From: Candidatus Litorirhabdus singularis
Lineage (GTDB): Bacteria > Pseudomonadota > Gammaproteobacteria > Pseudomonadales > Halieaceae
Length of the DNA: 64,000 nucleotides
Assembly: GCF_026262625.1 (NCBI RefSeq)
Contig: NZ_SHNN01000005.1
Span: forward strand, 222,985-286,984
Direction: 5' to 3'
Positions within the stretch are counted from its first letter, which is position 1; every line of letters starts with the position of its first letter. Shown here one piece after another: positions 24,213 through 32,273 of the stretch. A program made the position numbers and the translations under genes. The notes beneath the pieces were generated by a model. It was not told the DNA's origin. It searched no databases and was given only the letters and a program-made list of their open reading frames with translations.

Positions 24213-25391
24213 ATGGTTGCGAACATAAAAGATAAGGCGGTTATTGTTGGCGTTGGTAACACTGAGTTCAGCAAGAATTCTGGTGTGTCAGAGTTGTCGC
24301 TTGCGGTGCAGGCGATTAAAACAGCGCTGGATGATGCCGGTCTGACGCCGGCTGACGTGGACGGCATGGCGACTTTTACGATGGACACCAGCGATGAAAT
24401 TGAAGTCGCCCGCGCGCTGGGCGTCGGCAATATGAGTTTCTACGGTCGCGCTCACTACGGTGGTGGTGCAGCAACGTCGACGTTGCATCAGGCGACGATG
24501 GCAGTGGCTACCGGCATGGCAGAGACAGTGGTGTGCTACCGGGCTCTAAACGGCCGCTCCGGACACCGCTTTTCCGGCGGTGTGTCAGGCGATATTACGA
24601 CTGCTGATGCAATTCACTGGGGTTGGTATATGCCCTATGGTTTGCTGACTCCAGCCAGTTGGGTAGGCATGTTTACCCAGCGTTGGATGCACAACACCGG
24701 CATTGGTAAGGACGCGTTGTATGAAGTGGCCAAGAGCGCTCGTGATTACGGCGCCAATAACCCGGCCGCCTTCTTCCACGGCCAGACGTTTGATCGCGCC
24801 GAGTATGATGCCCAGCGCATGATTAGCACGCCGTTGCAGCTGTTTGATTGCTGTCAGGAGAGCGATGGGGGCTCTGCAGTCATTGTTACCACCCCTGAGC
24901 GCGCTCGTGATCTGAAGCAGCCTGGTGTCGCTATACGCGGCGTGGCGCAGTGCGCTGCCAAGGATCAGGAGCAAATGACGTCCTTTTATCGGGACGAGTT
25001 TGCGGCAATTCCAGAAATGGAGATCGCGGCGAGTGATGCTTATGCTCAGAGCGGTCTGACGGCGGCTGATATCGACGCGGCGGTGATCTACGATGCTTTC
25101 AGCCCTATTGTGCTTTGGCAGCTGGAGGCCTGGGGCTTTTGTGGCGCCGGTGAATCTGGCGACTTCGTCAAGGACGGCGCTCTGCGCAGGGACGGTCGGT
25201 TGCCGACTAACACCCACGGTGGTCAGCTCAGCGAAGCCTATATCCATGGCGTCAATGGGATTGTAGAAGCCACGCGTTTGGTGCGCGGTACCTCGGTTAA
25301 CCAACCGGACAAAACCGTAAACCATGCTTTGGTTACCTCTGGCGTGGGTATTCCCACCGGTGGTGCAGTGCTGGGTAAGCTGGACCTGTAG
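24213..25391 (+). CDS. Ltp2-like thiolase-fold aldolase (side-chain retro-aldolase)
   Basis: 392 residues, non-decarboxylating thiolase fold: KAVIVGVGNTEFSKNSG, then the Ltp2-type patch HYGGGAATSTLHQATMAVATG where true thiolases have the nucleophilic Cys, and NTHGGQLSEAYIHGVNGI near the C-terminus. Cys is not placed in the usual thiolase context, which fits an aldolase rather than a thiolase. In actinobacteria Ltp2 cleaves the 17-hydroxy side chain, releasing propionyl-CoA and a 17-keto steroid, and needs the DUF35 domain of ChsH2 next door. It is preceded by that gene pair. A second paralog sits at 31067. Confidence 0.83.
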   Translation: MVANIKDKAVIVGVGNTEFSKNSGVSELSLAVQAIKTALDDAGLTPADVDGMATFTMDTSDEIEVARALGVGNMSFYGRAHYGGGAATSTLHQATMAVATGMAETVVCYRALNGRSGHRFSGGVSGDITTADAIHWGWYMPYGLLTPASWVGMFTQRWMHNTGIGKDALYEVAKSARDYGANNPAAFFHGQTFDRAEYDAQRMISTPLQLFDCCQESDGGSAVIVTTPERARDLKQPGVAIRGVAQCAAKDQEQMTSFYRDEFAAIPEMEIAASDAYAQSGLTAADIDAAVIYDAFSPIVLWQLEAWGFCGAGESGDFVKDGALRRDGRLPTNTHGGQLSEAYIHGVNGIVEATRLVRGTSVNQPDKTVNHALVTSGVGIPTGGAVLGKLDL

Positions 25392-25474
25392 TCCGGCTCC
25401 AAAACGCTTTCGCAGCTGCTAAAACTGTTCAATCGGTCTATGCTGTTACTTTGCATTAACGGGGGTAGATAGCA

Positions 25475-26239
25475 GTGGCGACAGTAACAGGCAAGGTAGT
25501 AGTACTGACCGGTGGTGCGGGAGATATTGCCCGGGTCGCGGCCAAGCGCTTTTTGGCCGGCGGTGCCAGCGTTATGCTGGTGGACCTGGACGCAGACAAG
25601 CTCGCGGCTGTGTGCAGCGAACTGGATTCAAAAGATGTGGCTCATTGCGCTGCCGATGTAACAGACCTGGCCGACACCCAGCGTTATATCAAGGCGGCGG
25701 TAGAACGCTTTGGCCGCATCGATGTTTTACTGGCTAACGCGGGTATAGAAGGGCAGGTCGCTCCTGTTTCGGAATACGACCCCGACGTTTTCCGCAAAGT
25801 TCTGGACGTTAATGTGACGGGCCCGTTTCTGGGTATTCGTGAGGTGTTTCCGGTAATGGCCGCTAATGGCGGCGGCAGTATTGTCATTACTTCTTCTATA
25901 GCTGGCCTGCGTGGGTCCCCCGGTCTGTCTGCCTATAACGCCAGTAAGCACGCGGTTATTGGTCTGATGCGCTCCACGGCTGTAGAGGGCGGACCGCTAA
26001 ACATCCGCGTCAATACCATCAATCCGTCCCCCGTAGAAGGTCGCATGATACGGTCGCTGGAAGAGGGCAATATGCCTGATGCGCCTGAAGCCGTGCGCGA
26101 AATTATGGAGGCGAGTATTCCCCTGCGTCGTTATGCAGTGCCGGAAGACGTGGTTAACCTGATGATGTTTCTTGCAGGGGATGAGAGTCAGTTTCTGACC
26201 GGTGCTGTGTATCCGGTCGATGGCGGCATGAGTGCCTGA
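25475..26239 (+). CDS. Short-chain dehydrogenase/reductase
   Basis: 254 residues from GTG 25475. Cofactor motif TGGAGDIA (residues 12-19, a G-rich variant of TGxxxGxG), LLANAGIEG for NAG, ITSSIAGLRGS with the catalytic Ser, and YNASK with catalytic Tyr and Lys. The closing FLTGAVYPVDGGMSA is normal for the family. A hydroxysteroid or hydroxyacyl-CoA dehydrogenase would fit the operon. No residue decides. It lies 83 bases after the Ltp2-like gene and 36 before the DUF711-like gene. Confidence 0.85.
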   Translation: MATVTGKVVVLTGGAGDIARVAAKRFLAGGASVMLVDLDADKLAAVCSELDSKDVAHCAADVTDLADTQRYIKAAVERFGRIDVLLANAGIEGQVAPVSEYDPDVFRKVLDVNVTGPFLGIREVFPVMAANGGGSIVITSSIAGLRGSPGLSAYNASKHAVIGLMRSTAVEGGPLNIRVNTINPSPVEGRMIRSLEEGNMPDAPEAVREIMEASIPLRRYAVPEDVVNLMMFLAGDESQFLTGAVYPVDGGMSA

Positions 26240-26275
26240 TTATCACGTGGCGACAAGTCGGGGGTTAGGTTGAGC

Positions 26276-27505
26276 ATGAGTCGGCGCAGCTTTATGAATC
26301 TGGTAGGTGCAGCGGCGCTGAGCTCTGGCACTTTGGCTGCAGGGGCGGGTGGTTTCAGAGTGCGTACGATTACAGCGGGGGTGGAGCTGGGCGGCCGTGA
26401 CGACCTTCCGCGTTTGGATCAGGCAGCGGCCTTTCTGGAACGCGGCAAAGCGCTATTTGGTGAACAGTGGGAAGTGCAAACCACACGTATCGCCACCCAA
26501 CCGCTGGCGCAATACTTACCCGACTGGCGGCAACCACAGGCTATGGCGAAGCTGGTAGAGCTGGATAACTGGGCGCAGGCGCGCAACAACATGCTGAGCG
26601 TGGGGCCGGTTTTGACCGGCACTGAGAACGCGCAGGGTTTTGGTGAGTGGGCTGCTGAGTTAGTAACGCGGACCGCCAATACCAGCTTTTCCTGTTTTGC
26701 AGCAGCTCCCGGCGCAGGTCCACAGCCTGAGACTATCAATGCCAGCGCAGAAGCGATCGTTGCCATCGCTGCCAATACCCCCGGTGGTGAAGGCAACTTC
26801 AGATTTTGTGCCACGGCCAATTGTCCATCGGGAACACCGTTTTTCCCCGCCGCCTGGCACAGCGGCGAGCCAGCGTTTACGATTGGGCTGGAGTCGCCTT
26901 TGGTGTTGCTGGCCGCATTGCAGGATGCAGAGTCTCCAATTGGGATGGACCAGCGGCTACGTGCGGCTCTTAACCGGTCGCTGGCGCCAGTGGACGCTCT
27001 GGCACGGCAATTGGCCAGCGATACCGGCTGGCACTACCGTGGCATCGACACATCGCCGGCACCCGGGTTGCAATCGAGTATTGGTGCGGTGATTGAGCGC
27101 GTGAGCGGTGTCCCTTTTGGTGCGCCGGGCACGCTGCAGGCCTGCGCCAAAATTACCGCGGTACTCAAGGATCTTGATGTGATGACTAGTGGCTACTGTG
27201 GGCTGATGTTGCCGGTGCTGGAAGATACAGTGTTGGCGCAACGCGCAGATGAAGGCCGCTATAGTGTGCAGGAATTACTTTTGTATTCCAGCGTTTGCGG
27301 CACCGGCCTTGATGTAGTGCCGGTACCTGGTGACAGCTCGGTAAGCACTATCGCTGCCATCATAACGGATATGGCGGCATTGTCGGTAAGATACACCAAG
27401 CCATTATCGGTCAGGTTGTTTCCCGTGCCGGGTAAAGCGGCGGGGGAGCGGGTCGAGTTTAACAACCCGCACCTTACCGCGTGTAATGTGATGCCTTTGG
27501 GATAG
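26276..27505 (+). CDS. DUF711/UPF0210-like protein with Tat-type leader
   Basis: 409 residues from ATG 26276 (a TTG at 26270 adds two). The start MSRRSFMNLVGAAALSSGTLAAGA is a twin-arginine-type leader. The rest matches the DUF711/UPF0210 pattern: FRVRTITAGVELGG, RNNMLSVGPVL, FRFCATANCPSGTPFFPAAWH, EGRYSVQELLLYSSVCGTGLDVVPVPGD. Other members that I know of are cytoplasmic and lack a leader. It follows the SDR gene at 36 bases, so it belongs to the steroid-like operon, but its function there is unknown. Convergent with the acyl-CoA dehydrogenase gene, 17 bases apart. Confidence 0.75.
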   Translation: MSRRSFMNLVGAAALSSGTLAAGAGGFRVRTITAGVELGGRDDLPRLDQAAAFLERGKALFGEQWEVQTTRIATQPLAQYLPDWRQPQAMAKLVELDNWAQARNNMLSVGPVLTGTENAQGFGEWAAELVTRTANTSFSCFAAAPGAGPQPETINASAEAIVAIAANTPGGEGNFRFCATANCPSGTPFFPAAWHSGEPAFTIGLESPLVLLAALQDAESPIGMDQRLRAALNRSLAPVDALARQLASDTGWHYRGIDTSPAPGLQSSIGAVIERVSGVPFGAPGTLQACAKITAVLKDLDVMTSGYCGLMLPVLEDTVLAQRADEGRYSVQELLLYSSVCGTGLDVVPVPGDSSVSTIAAIITDMAALSVRYTKPLSVRLFPVPGKAAGERVEFNNPHLTACNVMPLG

Positions 27506-27522
27506 TCTTGCTGAAACGACGC

Positions 27523-28695
27523 CTAGCGATGCTGGGGCATGCCCAGGCCGTGAGTGGCAACCAGTCCGCGCAGTACTTCAACGACGCCGCCACCGAAGGT
27601 GTTAATCAGCGCACGGCGATGCTCATGCTCCAGGTCGCCCTGCAATACGGTACCTTCGCTGTCAGCATTAATGGACGCATGCGGTCCGATGACATCCATC
27701 ATTAATTTGGCCAATTCCAGCATGACTTCAGTGCCGTAGACCTTCAGCGCAGAAGGGAAAACAGGGTCAATTTCACCGTTATCCAACTGCCAGGACATGC
27801 GAGCATTCATCACGCGTATCGCTTCCAGGTGCGAGTAAACTTCGGCCAGGTTGCGTTGCACAGTTTTGTCGTCTATGACTCGCTCACCATTGGGTCCGCG
27901 CGCTTCGCGAGCCCAGTCCAGGCAGCGATCAAATAGCTTCCAGCCCTGAATGGCCCATGCTGCCAGTCCCACGCGCTCGTGGTTTAGTTGGCTGGTGATC
28001 AAGCGCCAGCCACCGTTCTCACTGCCGATGATCATATCTTCTGGGACTATGACATCGGTGTAGTAAGACACGTTGGTGCGCACGCTGCCGATGGTGTGGA
28101 TTGGGCTGTAGGAAAAGCCAGGATCTTTGGTGTCTACCACCAGGATAGAGATACCTTTGTGCTTGCGGACAGTGGTGTCGGTGCGCGCCGCCAGAAATAC
28201 ATAGTCGGCGGCTTCGGCTGAACTGGTATAGACCTTGTTGCCGTTAACCACATAGTGATCACCGGTTTTCACGGCTGCTGTTGCCAGTGAGGCGAGGTCG
28301 GTTCCAGCTGCAGGTTCGGTATAACCAATACAGAAATGCGTTTCTCCTGCGGCGATGCCTGGCAGAAAGCGGTTTTTCTGCGCTTCGGTGCCGTGATCCA
28401 TAATGGCGGGGCCGACAGTGTTAAGAGTTACAAAGGGAGTGGGTGCACCGGCTAGCAGAGATTCTTCAAATCGAATCAGCTGTTCGCTCTGGGTCAAGCC
28501 ACGCCCGCCATACTGCTCTGGCCAGCCAATGGCCAGCATGCCGTCTTTACCCTGCTGCCGTATTAGATCTTTGTAGAGGTCGCCGCCTTCGGCGCTGCGC
28601 AGTCCCTCGCGATATTCTGGCTTAATGAGCTGGGTGAAGTAGCTGCGCAGTTCGCGACGCAGTTCTCTCTGGCTCTCTGTGTAGTCTACAAACAT
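27523..28695 (-). CDS. Acyl-CoA dehydrogenase, catalytic-subunit-like (ChsE/FadE heteromer type)
   Basis: 390 residues. ACAD features: FCIGYTEPAAGTDLASL (FAD/substrate loop) and HYVVNGNKVYTSSAEAADYVFLAA. The helix with NHERV (Glu240) is where heteromeric steroid acyl-CoA dehydrogenases keep the catalytic base. The C-terminus FGGGVVEVLRGLVATHGLGMP has no Glu at the medium-chain position. The partner gene at 29503 has Ala at the position of Glu240, so the pair resembles the alpha2beta2 ChsE1-ChsE2 or FadE26-27 enzymes that desaturate sterol side chains. It is transcribed away from the TetR gene, sharing a 91-base control region. Confidence 0.82.
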   Translation of the reverse strand: MFVDYTESQRELRRELRSYFTQLIKPEYREGLRSAEGGDLYKDLIRQQGKDGMLAIGWPEQYGGRGLTQSEQLIRFEESLLAGAPTPFVTLNTVGPAIMDHGTEAQKNRFLPGIAAGETHFCIGYTEPAAGTDLASLATAAVKTGDHYVVNGNKVYTSSAEAADYVFLAARTDTTVRKHKGISILVVDTKDPGFSYSPIHTIGSVRTNVSYYTDVIVPEDMIIGSENGGWRLITSQLNHERVGLAAWAIQGWKLFDRCLDWAREARGPNGERVIDDKTVQRNLAEVYSHLEAIRVMNARMSWQLDNGEIDPVFPSALKVYGTEVMLELAKLMMDVIGPHASINADSEGTVLQGDLEHEHRRALINTFGGGVVEVLRGLVATHGLGMPQHR

Positions 28696-28754
28696 GTGGC
28701 TTTCCTGTGGGCCTAGTGGCCTGCTGTTTCCAAGATGTGGATATTCTTATTGAT

Positions 28755-28772
28755 TTTGAATTCAAATTCAAC
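28755..28772. promoter_or_regulatory. Candidate TetR operator between divergent genes
   Basis: TTTGAATTCAAA (28755-28766) is a perfect palindrome 21 bases before the TetR start, in the 91 bases between the two divergent genes. It overlaps ATTCAAATTCAAC (28760-28772), which matches 11 of 13 to 14 bases of the element at 34947-34960 read on the other strand. Autoregulation of the divergent pair is inferred. Confidence 0.5.
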
Positions 28773-28786
28773 TATTTTTACGTCCC

Positions 28787-29506
28787 ATGAGTCAAAGTAC
28801 TGCCACCGAGTTCGACACCAGCCAGACGCGCAGTGCGCGGGGTGCCGCCGCGCGAGCCAATATCAAGCGTGCGGCATTGAATGTGCTGGAGCAGGTCGGC
28901 TATCACAAAATGCGTATCGCAGACGTTACCCGTGAAGCCGGTGTTGCTCAGGGTTTGTTCTATCACTACTTCAAAGACCTCAAGACGCTGACGATTGAGG
29001 TGCTGACTGACTTTGCGAACCCCGCCACAGATGTGGAGACGATTGAAAAAGACGTGCCGCGCGGTGACTGGTATGCCCGCATTTATGCGCACAACCACTT
29101 GGTGGTTAGCAGTTATGCCAACCGGCCGGGGGTGATGCGTTGCCTGTTGCAGATGGCGGACGAAGACGCAGAATTCTCTGACCTGCTGCGCACCGCTTAT
29201 CGCGAACAGCTGATGTGGCTGGTTAAGTTAATGCCGCGCATGTTCCCCGGGGTTCGCTTCAAGCGCGGCCAGGCACTGATGGTTGTTTATAGCCTGGCCG
29301 GTATTGGTGAAGGCCTGCTGCGCGAATATTTTGTCAATAACAGCGCTACTTTGCACAACAGTAAACTGCAGGTGGACGATATTACCGAATTACTGACGAC
29401 TATGTTTTACCGCGCCCTGTTTCTGGAGCATCCTCCGGCCAAGGCGCTAAAATACACCCGAAACCTGGCTGCTATGGCGGGCCATGATGAGAAGAGAGAA
29501 CTATGA
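28787..29506 (+). CDS. TetR-family regulator of the steroid-like cluster
   Basis: 239 residues. N-terminal helix-turn-helix: IKRAALNVLEQVGYHKMRIADVTREAGVAQGLFYHYFKDLKTL (about residues 25-66). The C-terminal part is an all-helix ligand domain. It starts 91 bases from the divergent acyl-CoA dehydrogenase and overlaps the next gene by ATGA, so it is expressed with its target genes. Divergent and downstream targets suggest it controls the cluster in response to an acyl-CoA or steroid intermediate, in the style of KstR-type regulators; ligand unknown. Confidence 0.85.
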   Translation: MSQSTATEFDTSQTRSARGAAARANIKRAALNVLEQVGYHKMRIADVTREAGVAQGLFYHYFKDLKTLTIEVLTDFANPATDVETIEKDVPRGDWYARIYAHNHLVVSSYANRPGVMRCLLQMADEDAEFSDLLRTAYREQLMWLVKLMPRMFPGVRFKRGQALMVVYSLAGIGEGLLREYFVNNSATLHNSKLQVDDITELLTTMFYRALFLEHPPAKALKYTRNLAAMAGHDEKREL

Positions 29507-30654
29507 ACTTTGATTTCAGCGAAGACCAGTTAGCGATTCGTGAGCTGGCGTATCAAATATTTACCGATAGCGCCACGGACGAGTCGTTACTCAAACTTGC
29601 ACGCAGCGGCGGCACATACGACGACTCACTCTGGAGCACTCTGGCAGAGCAGGGGTTACTGGGTATTGCCATCCCCGAGGCTTTCGGCGGCAGTGGCTTA
29701 GGTTTTGTCGAGCTGTGCCTGATACTCGAAGAGCAGGGGCGCCGTGTGGCGCCTACGCCGCTATTCAGCAGCCTGGTGCTGGGTGGCCTGCCGCTGGCCA
29801 ACTATGGCAGCGACGAGCAACAGCAGCAGTGGCTGGGCGCGCTGGCTACCGGCAGCGTCAAGCTGACTGCGGCGATTGCTGAGGTGGGTATGAACCCGGC
29901 ATTGGCAACCGCGGTAACAGCCACCGCAGAGGGTGATGGCTGGGTGTTATCTGGTAAACGTGCGGTAGTGCCTGATGGTTCTGTCGCCGATTGCATATTG
30001 GTTCCGGCGGTTGATGCGGACGGGAAAACCTCAGTATTTCTGGTGGAAACCGCTACTGCCGGGGTTGCGCTCACGGGTGTGAATATCAGCCTACTGGGTG
30101 AGCGTGCGGCGCATCTGGAACTGAACAAGGTGTCGGTTGCGGCAACCGCGCTACTGGGGAGTGTCGGTCAGGGGCAGGAAATTGTTGACTGGATTGAAGA
30201 GCACGCCAATGTTGCGCACTGTGCGCTGCAGGTAGGGGTTACCGAGGAAGCAATGAAGCGCACTGCGGCCTACCTGAGTGAGCGCGAGCAGTTTGGCGTA
30301 CCTCTGGGTTCGTTTCAGGCCCTCGCTATGCGTATGGCAGACAGCTATATCGATGTAGAAGCGATGCGTTCGACTTACTGGCTGGCCTTATGGCGGCTCA
30401 GTGAAGGTCTGCCCGCGAGTGCTGAAGTACGCGCCGCCAAGTGGTGGGCCTGCGATGCTGCAGCAAGAGTTGTTCAGACGGCGCAGCATCATCATGGTGG
30501 TATCGGAGCCGATCTGGACTACCCGATACATCGCTTCTTCCTGAATGCCAAGCACATTGCTTACACGCTGGGGAATGGCAGCACGCAGTTGGACCGTCTC
30601 GGTGAGTTACTGGCCAGCGACGATTCCATTGGTTTTCACGCACTGGAGCTATAA
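29503..30654 (+). CDS. Acyl-CoA dehydrogenase, non-catalytic-subunit-like
   Basis: 383 residues. ACAD fold with FSEDQLAIRELAYQIF at the N-terminus, FAD-contact EREQFGVPLGSFQALAMRMAD, and GGIGADLDYPIHRFF near the C-terminus. The catalytic Glu is absent both at the helix position (IEEHANVAH, Ala in place of Glu) and at the medium-chain position. This is the usual state of the second subunit of heteromeric sterol acyl-CoA dehydrogenases, so it most likely pairs with the product of 27523. ATGA overlap with the TetR gene and 2 bases to the DUF35 gene make one operon. Confidence 0.8.
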   Translation: MNFDFSEDQLAIRELAYQIFTDSATDESLLKLARSGGTYDDSLWSTLAEQGLLGIAIPEAFGGSGLGFVELCLILEEQGRRVAPTPLFSSLVLGGLPLANYGSDEQQQQWLGALATGSVKLTAAIAEVGMNPALATAVTATAEGDGWVLSGKRAVVPDGSVADCILVPAVDADGKTSVFLVETATAGVALTGVNISLLGERAAHLELNKVSVAATALLGSVGQGQEIVDWIEEHANVAHCALQVGVTEEAMKRTAAYLSEREQFGVPLGSFQALAMRMADSYIDVEAMRSTYWLALWRLSEGLPASAEVRAAKWWACDAAARVVQTAQHHHGGIGADLDYPIHRFFLNAKHIAYTLGNGSTQLDRLGELLASDDSIGFHALEL

Positions 30655-30656
30655 AT

Positions 30657-31067
30657 ATGTCACAGCCAGCAAGAATAAAACCGCCCATGGGTCACGACAA
30701 TGCCTGGTGGTGGGAAATGGCCGCCGACGATAAATTGGGCATTCAACGTTGCTCGGGTTGCCAGACTTTGCGTCATCCGCCACGGCCGATGTGCGGCGAT
30801 TGTCGTAGCACCGAGTGGGACGCGGTGGAAGCCAGCGGCAAAGGCACTATCTGTAGCTATACCGTACTCACGCATCCGCAGTTTCCGGGCTACGAGTATC
30901 CGTTGATTATCATTTTGGTTGATCTTGAGGAAGGTACGCGTCTCACATCTCAACTGGTAGGTTGCGAGCCAGAAGAGGCTGACTTTGGGTTGGCTGTGGA
31001 AATGGTTATCCAGGAAGACCCGGATGGCTTCAAATTACCTGTATTCAAGCTGGCGGAGGCTTCCTGA
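30657..31067 (+). CDS. DUF35 zinc-ribbon/OB-fold protein
   Basis: 136 residues corresponding only to the C-terminal half of the ChsH2-like protein at 22790. It has the zinc finger CSGCQTLRHPPRPMCGDC, the GHDNAWWWEMA start, and the OB part SYTVLTHPQFPGYEYPL. The shared GHDN-WWW, RHPPRPMCG and GYxYPL blocks show close paralogy. It overlaps the Ltp2-like gene by TGATG (31065-31069), so the pair is translationally coupled, as expected for a DUF35 protein that partners an Ltp2-type aldolase. No MaoC domain is attached here. Confidence 0.85.
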   Translation: MSQPARIKPPMGHDNAWWWEMAADDKLGIQRCSGCQTLRHPPRPMCGDCRSTEWDAVEASGKGTICSYTVLTHPQFPGYEYPLIIILVDLEEGTRLTSQLVGCEPEEADFGLAVEMVIQEDPDGFKLPVFKLAEAS

Positions 31068-32239
31068 TGCCTATTTCTCTTAAAAATGAAGCCGCGATAG
31101 CCGGTATCGGAATGACAGAGTTCTCCAAAAACTCTGGGAGATCTGAACTACAGTTAGCCGCGGAATCTATCAAAGCCGCCTGTGATGATGCTGGTATCAG
31201 CCCGTCGGAAATTGATGGTCTGGTCAGCTACACACTGGATTCTACCGACGAGATAGAAGTCGCTCGTGCCGTTGGCGCTAATGACCTGACTATGTTTAGT
31301 CGCATTAATTATGGTGGCGGTGCTGCAGTAGGCACTATTCATCAGGCCGCTATGGCGATAGCCACCGGACAGGCTACCACCGTGGTCTGCTGGCGTGCCA
31401 TGAATGGTCGTTCGGGAAAGCGCATGGGGCAGGGTGTGTCCGGTGACGTAACCTCTAGTGATCTGGTTCACTGGTCTTGGTATATGCCTTACGGCATGCT
31501 GGTACCGGGTTCCTGGATATCGATGATCGCCAACAAGTATATGAATGAGTACGGCGTCACTCGTGAAGACCTTGGTCGAGTGGCCATTTCGCAGCGTAAC
31601 TATGCGCTGAATAACCCGCGCGCCTATGGTTACGGTAAGCCTTTGACCATGGAAGAGTACATGGACTCGAAGATGATCGCGTCTCCATTGTGTCTGTACG
31701 ATTTCTGTCAGGAAACTGATGGCGGTTGCGCGATTCTGGTGACCAGTGCCGAGCGGGCTCGTGATTTGAAGCAAAAGCCAGCGGTTATTCGTGGTGTATG
31801 TCAGGCCTCCACGCGTGGTCAGGAACAGATGACGAGTTACTACCGTGAGGAACTGATGTCGCTGCCGGAGATGGAGCTGGCAGCGGACCTGGTTTATAAG
31901 CAGGCGGGTCTCGGTCCTGATGACATTGATGCGGCATGCCTCTACGACGCGTTTACGTCTGAAATCATCATGCAGCTTGAGAGCTTCGGTTTTGCCAAGC
32001 GTGGCGAAGGGGTGGACATGGTGCGCGATGGTGCCTTGGATATCGACGGACGTTTACCCAACAATACCCACGGAGGCTTAATATCTGAAGCCTATATTCA
32101 CGGCATGAATAATATTGCTGAGGGTGTACGTTTGGTGCGGGGAGACTCTACCGGACAGCCGAGTAAAAATGTCGAGCATGTTTTGGTAAGCAGTGGTGTT
32201 GGAGTTCCCACCGGCGCTTTGATACTGGGACAAGGCTGA
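31067..32239 (+). CDS. Second Ltp2-like thiolase-fold aldolase
   Basis: 390 residues, paralog of the protein at 24213: AAIAGIGMTEFSKNSGRSE, NYGGGAAVGTIHQAAMAIATG, NGRSGKRMGQGVSGDV, NTHGGLISEAYIHGMNNIAEG. Both share an identical TEFSKNSG stretch. Coupled to the DUF35 gene by a one-base overlap. Two Ltp2 pairs in one region suggest two side-chain cleavages (different acyl length, or C-24 and C-22 steps). Convergent with the MFS gene across a hairpin. Confidence 0.83.
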   Translation: MPISLKNEAAIAGIGMTEFSKNSGRSELQLAAESIKAACDDAGISPSEIDGLVSYTLDSTDEIEVARAVGANDLTMFSRINYGGGAAVGTIHQAAMAIATGQATTVVCWRAMNGRSGKRMGQGVSGDVTSSDLVHWSWYMPYGMLVPGSWISMIANKYMNEYGVTREDLGRVAISQRNYALNNPRAYGYGKPLTMEEYMDSKMIASPLCLYDFCQETDGGCAILVTSAERARDLKQKPAVIRGVCQASTRGQEQMTSYYREELMSLPEMELAADLVYKQAGLGPDDIDAACLYDAFTSEIIMQLESFGFAKRGEGVDMVRDGALDIDGRLPNNTHGGLISEAYIHGMNNIAEGVRLVRGDSTGQPSKNVEHVLVSSGVGVPTGALILGQG

Positions 32240-32248
32240 TTGAGAGCA

Positions 32249-32272
32249 GCCCCTGACGTTTGCGTCGGGGGC
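32249..32272. terminator. Hairpin between convergent genes
   Basis: GCCCCTGACG-TTTG-CGTCGGGGGC, ten base pairs with one G-U pair, in the 34 bases between the Ltp2-like stop and the MFS stop. No T-run follows, so a bidirectional terminator role is plausible but not certain. Confidence 0.5.
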
Positions 32273-32273
32273 G

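Noticed and set aside
24585..25325. Long minus-strand frame of 246 codons opposite the first Ltp2-like gene
   Set aside because: It is antisense to a clear family gene, has no matching motif, and its composition mirrors codon usage of the sense gene.
31154..31774. Minus-strand frame of 206 codons opposite the second Ltp2-like gene
   Set aside because: Antisense shadow of a convincing gene without any recognisable protein feature.
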